Below are positions 62,440 to 64,000 of a stretch of DNA of 64,000 bases, piece after piece. The stretch is from SAR324 cluster bacterium (GTDB lineage: Bacteria > SAR324 > NAC60-12): positions 1 to 64,000 of the forward strand of contig JADGAV010000003.1 of NCBI GenBank assembly GCA_015231825.1, written 5' to 3'. The notes beneath the pieces were generated by a model. It was not told the DNA's origin, did no database searches, and saw only the letters and a program-made list of their open reading frames with translations. Position 1 is the stretch's first letter, and each line of letters opens with the position of its first letter. A program made the translations under genes and the position numbers.

Positions 62440-63438
62440 ATGGACATTCAAAAGCCCTATTTGCTTTTTTTGGGAGATGCGGCAGACTCCCTGGCTGCAA
62501 AAGTCGCTCAGGGAATACACGACTGGCGGCCGGAAAACGTGGTGGGTCAGCTCCGTTTGAAAAACTGCAACGCCGATTTGGGATTGCAGGATATGAACAT
62601 CCCTGCTGCTGTTGAGGCAGGGGCAAAAACCCTGGTGGTCGGAGTAGCCAATCGGGGGGGAGTGATTTCTGATTTATGGATCGAAGTTTTGCAGCAGGCG
62701 TTGCTTGATGGCCTCGATCTGGCAGCCGGACTCCACAACAAACTTGCAGATGTTCCACAACTGCGTGCAGCAGCGGATCGTCTCGGCCGAAAGCTGTTCG
62801 ATGTCCGCCATCCGACCGGAGTCTTTCCTGTTGCCTCGGGAATCAAACGCTCGGGAAAACGACTACTGACCGTGGGTACTGATTGTTCCTGCGGAAAGAT
62901 GTACACCTCCCTGGCCATCGAAAAAGAAATGAGGAGTCGGGGGATCAATGTCGATTTTCGAGCCACGGGTCAGACCGGTATATTGATCACAGGAGCCGGG
63001 GTTTCGATCGATGCAGTCGTTTCAGATTTCATTTCAGGAGCGGTAGAAACTCTCACCCCTGAAAATGATTCCGACCATTGGGATGTGATTGAAGGACAGG
63101 GTTCTTTGTTTCACGCTTCCTTCGCGGGCGTCACCCTCGGCCTCATTCACGGCGCACAACCTGATGCATTGATTCTTTGCCATGAACCAACAAGGACCCA
63201 CATGCGCGGACTTCCGACTTATTCGCTTCCAGAAATTGGAGAATGCATGGAAGCAAATTTAAAAGCGGCTCAATTGACAAATCCAAACGTGAAATTTGCA
63301 GGAATTTCCGTCAACACATCAAAACTTTCAATACCAGAATCCAACAAGTTTTTGGAGGAAACTGAAAATCGCTTCGGGATGGTGACTGTTGATCCTGTCC
63401 GCCAGGGAGTGAGTCGAATTGTAGAGGGTCTTTTATGA
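62440..63438 (+). CDS. dgcN: DUF1611 family D-glutamate N-acetyltransferase DgcN
   Basis: DgcN acetylates D-glutamate; DgcA then racemises the N-acetyl product, so D-glutamate can be used as carbon and nitrogen source in marine proteobacteria. Family signatures: FLGDAADSLAAKVAQGIHDW, VVGVANRGGVISDLW, RHPTGVFPVASGIKRSGKR, then the P-loop-like TVGTDCSCGKMYTSLAIEKE and FRATGQTGILITGAGVSIDA. 332 aa is usual for DUF1611. It overlaps dgcA by 4 bases (ATGA), as in described dgcN-dgcA pairs. The substrate assignment follows the family, not direct evidence here. Confidence 0.85.
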   Translation: MDIQKPYLLFLGDAADSLAAKVAQGIHDWRPENVVGQLRLKNCNADLGLQDMNIPAAVEAGAKTLVVGVANRGGVISDLWIEVLQQALLDGLDLAAGLHNKLADVPQLRAAADRLGRKLFDVRHPTGVFPVASGIKRSGKRLLTVGTDCSCGKMYTSLAIEKEMRSRGINVDFRATGQTGILITGAGVSIDAVVSDFISGAVETLTPENDSDHWDVIEGQGSLFHASFAGVTLGLIHGAQPDALILCHEPTRTHMRGLPTYSLPEIGECMEANLKAAQLTNPNVKFAGISVNTSKLSIPESNKFLEETENRFGMVTVDPVRQGVSRIVEGLL

Positions 63439-64000
63439 GTGAAATGATTGTCAAAACAGAATCCTGGCCGATCCGGGGGAGCTTCTCGATTTCGCGCGGC
63501 ACACGCACCCATGTCGAAGTTGTTGTGGTAGAACTTCGGGAGGCAAATTCCATTGGAAGGGGAGAATGCATGCCTTATGCACATTATGGCGAATCGGCAG
63601 TAGGGGTTTGTGCTCAAATTGAAGGATTGCGCAATGATTTGGCCAATGGACTGGAACGAGACGGTCTACAAAAACTTCTCCCCGGCGGTGCCGCACGCAA
63701 CGCGATAGATTGCGCCCTATGGGATCTGGAAGCAAAGCGAACAGGCAAGCGGGTGTGGCAACTGGCTGGAATTGATGCCCCTGTTTCTCTGACAAGCGCT
63801 TATACCCTTTCCCTGGATACGCCAGAAAAAATGAAGGAGGCCGCCAGTAAAAATGCTCATCGTCCCCTTTTGAAACTGAAATTATCGGGTCCAGGGGACT
63901 TTGACCGAATCGTTGCAGTGAGAGCGGGCGCGCCTGAACCGCGCATCATAGTGGATGCCAATGAAGCATGGACTTCTGAGATCTACCAGGAATTGGCTCC
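63435..64000 (+). CDS. dgcA: N-acetyl-D-glutamate racemase DgcA / dipeptide epimerase (partial, runs off window)
   Basis: The first 188 residues of an enolase-superfamily racemase. MSEMIVKTESWPIRGSFSIS at the start, GRGECMPYAHYGES (family loop) and ARNAIDCALWDLEAKRTGK are of the Ala-Glu epimerase type. The catalytic KLKLSG (K-x-K) and the first metal ligand in IIVDANEAW are present. The remaining metal ligands and the second catalytic Lys lie beyond 64000. The start overlaps dgcN (ATGA), so the two are coupled. Without the neighbour it would be called L-Ala-D/L-Glu epimerase. Confidence 0.85.
   Translation, partial: MSEMIVKTESWPIRGSFSISRGTRTHVEVVVVELREANSIGRGECMPYAHYGESAVGVCAQIEGLRNDLANGLERDGLQKLLPGGAARNAIDCALWDLEAKRTGKRVWQLAGIDAPVSLTSAYTLSLDTPEKMKEAASKNAHRPLLKLKLSGPGDFDRIVAVRAGAPEPRIIVDANEAWTSEIYQELA

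Noticed and set aside
1..64000. tRNA, rRNA, insertion sequences, CRISPR arrays or replication origin.
   Set aside because: No T-loop-like GGTTCGAATCC stretch with matching stems, no transposase and no paired terminal repeats were seen in the gaps by eye.

Overview
The window is 64 kb of a gram-negative bacterial chromosome at moderate GC, densely coded on both strands. It carries no rRNA, no recognisable tRNA, no CRISPR array and no insertion sequence. Lipoproteins, an outer-membrane barrel, an LpoB-like activator and ExbB/ExbD show a double-membrane cell. Two dipeptide/oligopeptide ABC systems, a TAXI-type TRAP transporter, many peptidases, a selenocysteine-type selD and the style of a decayed sensor N-terminus suggest a marine heterotroph of the SAR324 or deltaproteobacterial kind. 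That placement is inference from gene content, not a measured phylogeny.

Layout. 1-2.2 kb: two decayed gene fragments and hslO (Hsp33). 2.7-3.9 kb: serB. 4.05-10.4 kb: a tight operon of a DmpA/S58 peptidase and a complete dipeptide ABC transporter, facing an M20 dipeptidase; an aldehyde dehydrogenase follows. 13.6-16.5 kb: a LOG protein, then pepQ with a creatininase-family hydrolase. 16.5-18.9 kb: a DNA-methylase-like protein with a degenerate catalytic motif, then exbB and exbD. 19.2-24.9 kb: TAXI TRAP binding protein, fused permease, a 73-residue membrane protein, a GST and a ThDP enzyme. 25-32.4 kb: sulfurtransferase, NUDIX, MFS, LysE, methyltransferase, PhzF and glgX. 32.7-35.5 kb: a TerB-like protein and three envelope proteins including an LpoB-like lipoprotein. 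35.6-38.3 kb: a class V aminotransferase, a 400 bp hairpin-rich gap, csaA and a YchF paralogue without a working G domain. 38.7-41.6 kb: pgsA, hemA, hemC. 41.65-52.8 kb: a cupin and an AstE-like deacylase, divergent from an RpiR regulator that heads a second peptide ABC operon ending in a CocE/NonD hydrolase and a CapA-like protein. 53-64 kb: moaE, a membrane-anchored protein, selD read through an in-frame UGA, an ankyrin lipoprotein, a small DNA-binding-like protein, a giant 21-residue LRR protein, nudC, a pirin, and dgcN-dgcA for D-glutamate, cut by the window end.

How the genes work together. Much of the accessory content can be read as uptake and trimming of unusual peptides and amino-acid derivatives. 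S58, M20 and PepQ peptidases act on small peptides. The two ABC systems import them. DgcN/DgcA convert D-glutamate through N-acetyl intermediates. The RpiR-headed operon couples peptide import to two hydrolases of unproven substrate and is the best candidate here for an uncharacterised catabolic module.

The firmest unusual feature is selD. Its true start (54801) lies upstream of an in-frame TGA at codon 21, followed by a hairpin with a GGUC loop, so ordinary gene callers will truncate it. Other items worth attention are the LRR array, the YchF-like protein, the altered methylase motif, a possible small RNA near 36.9 kb, and an open -1 frame that spans the whole gap behind selD.
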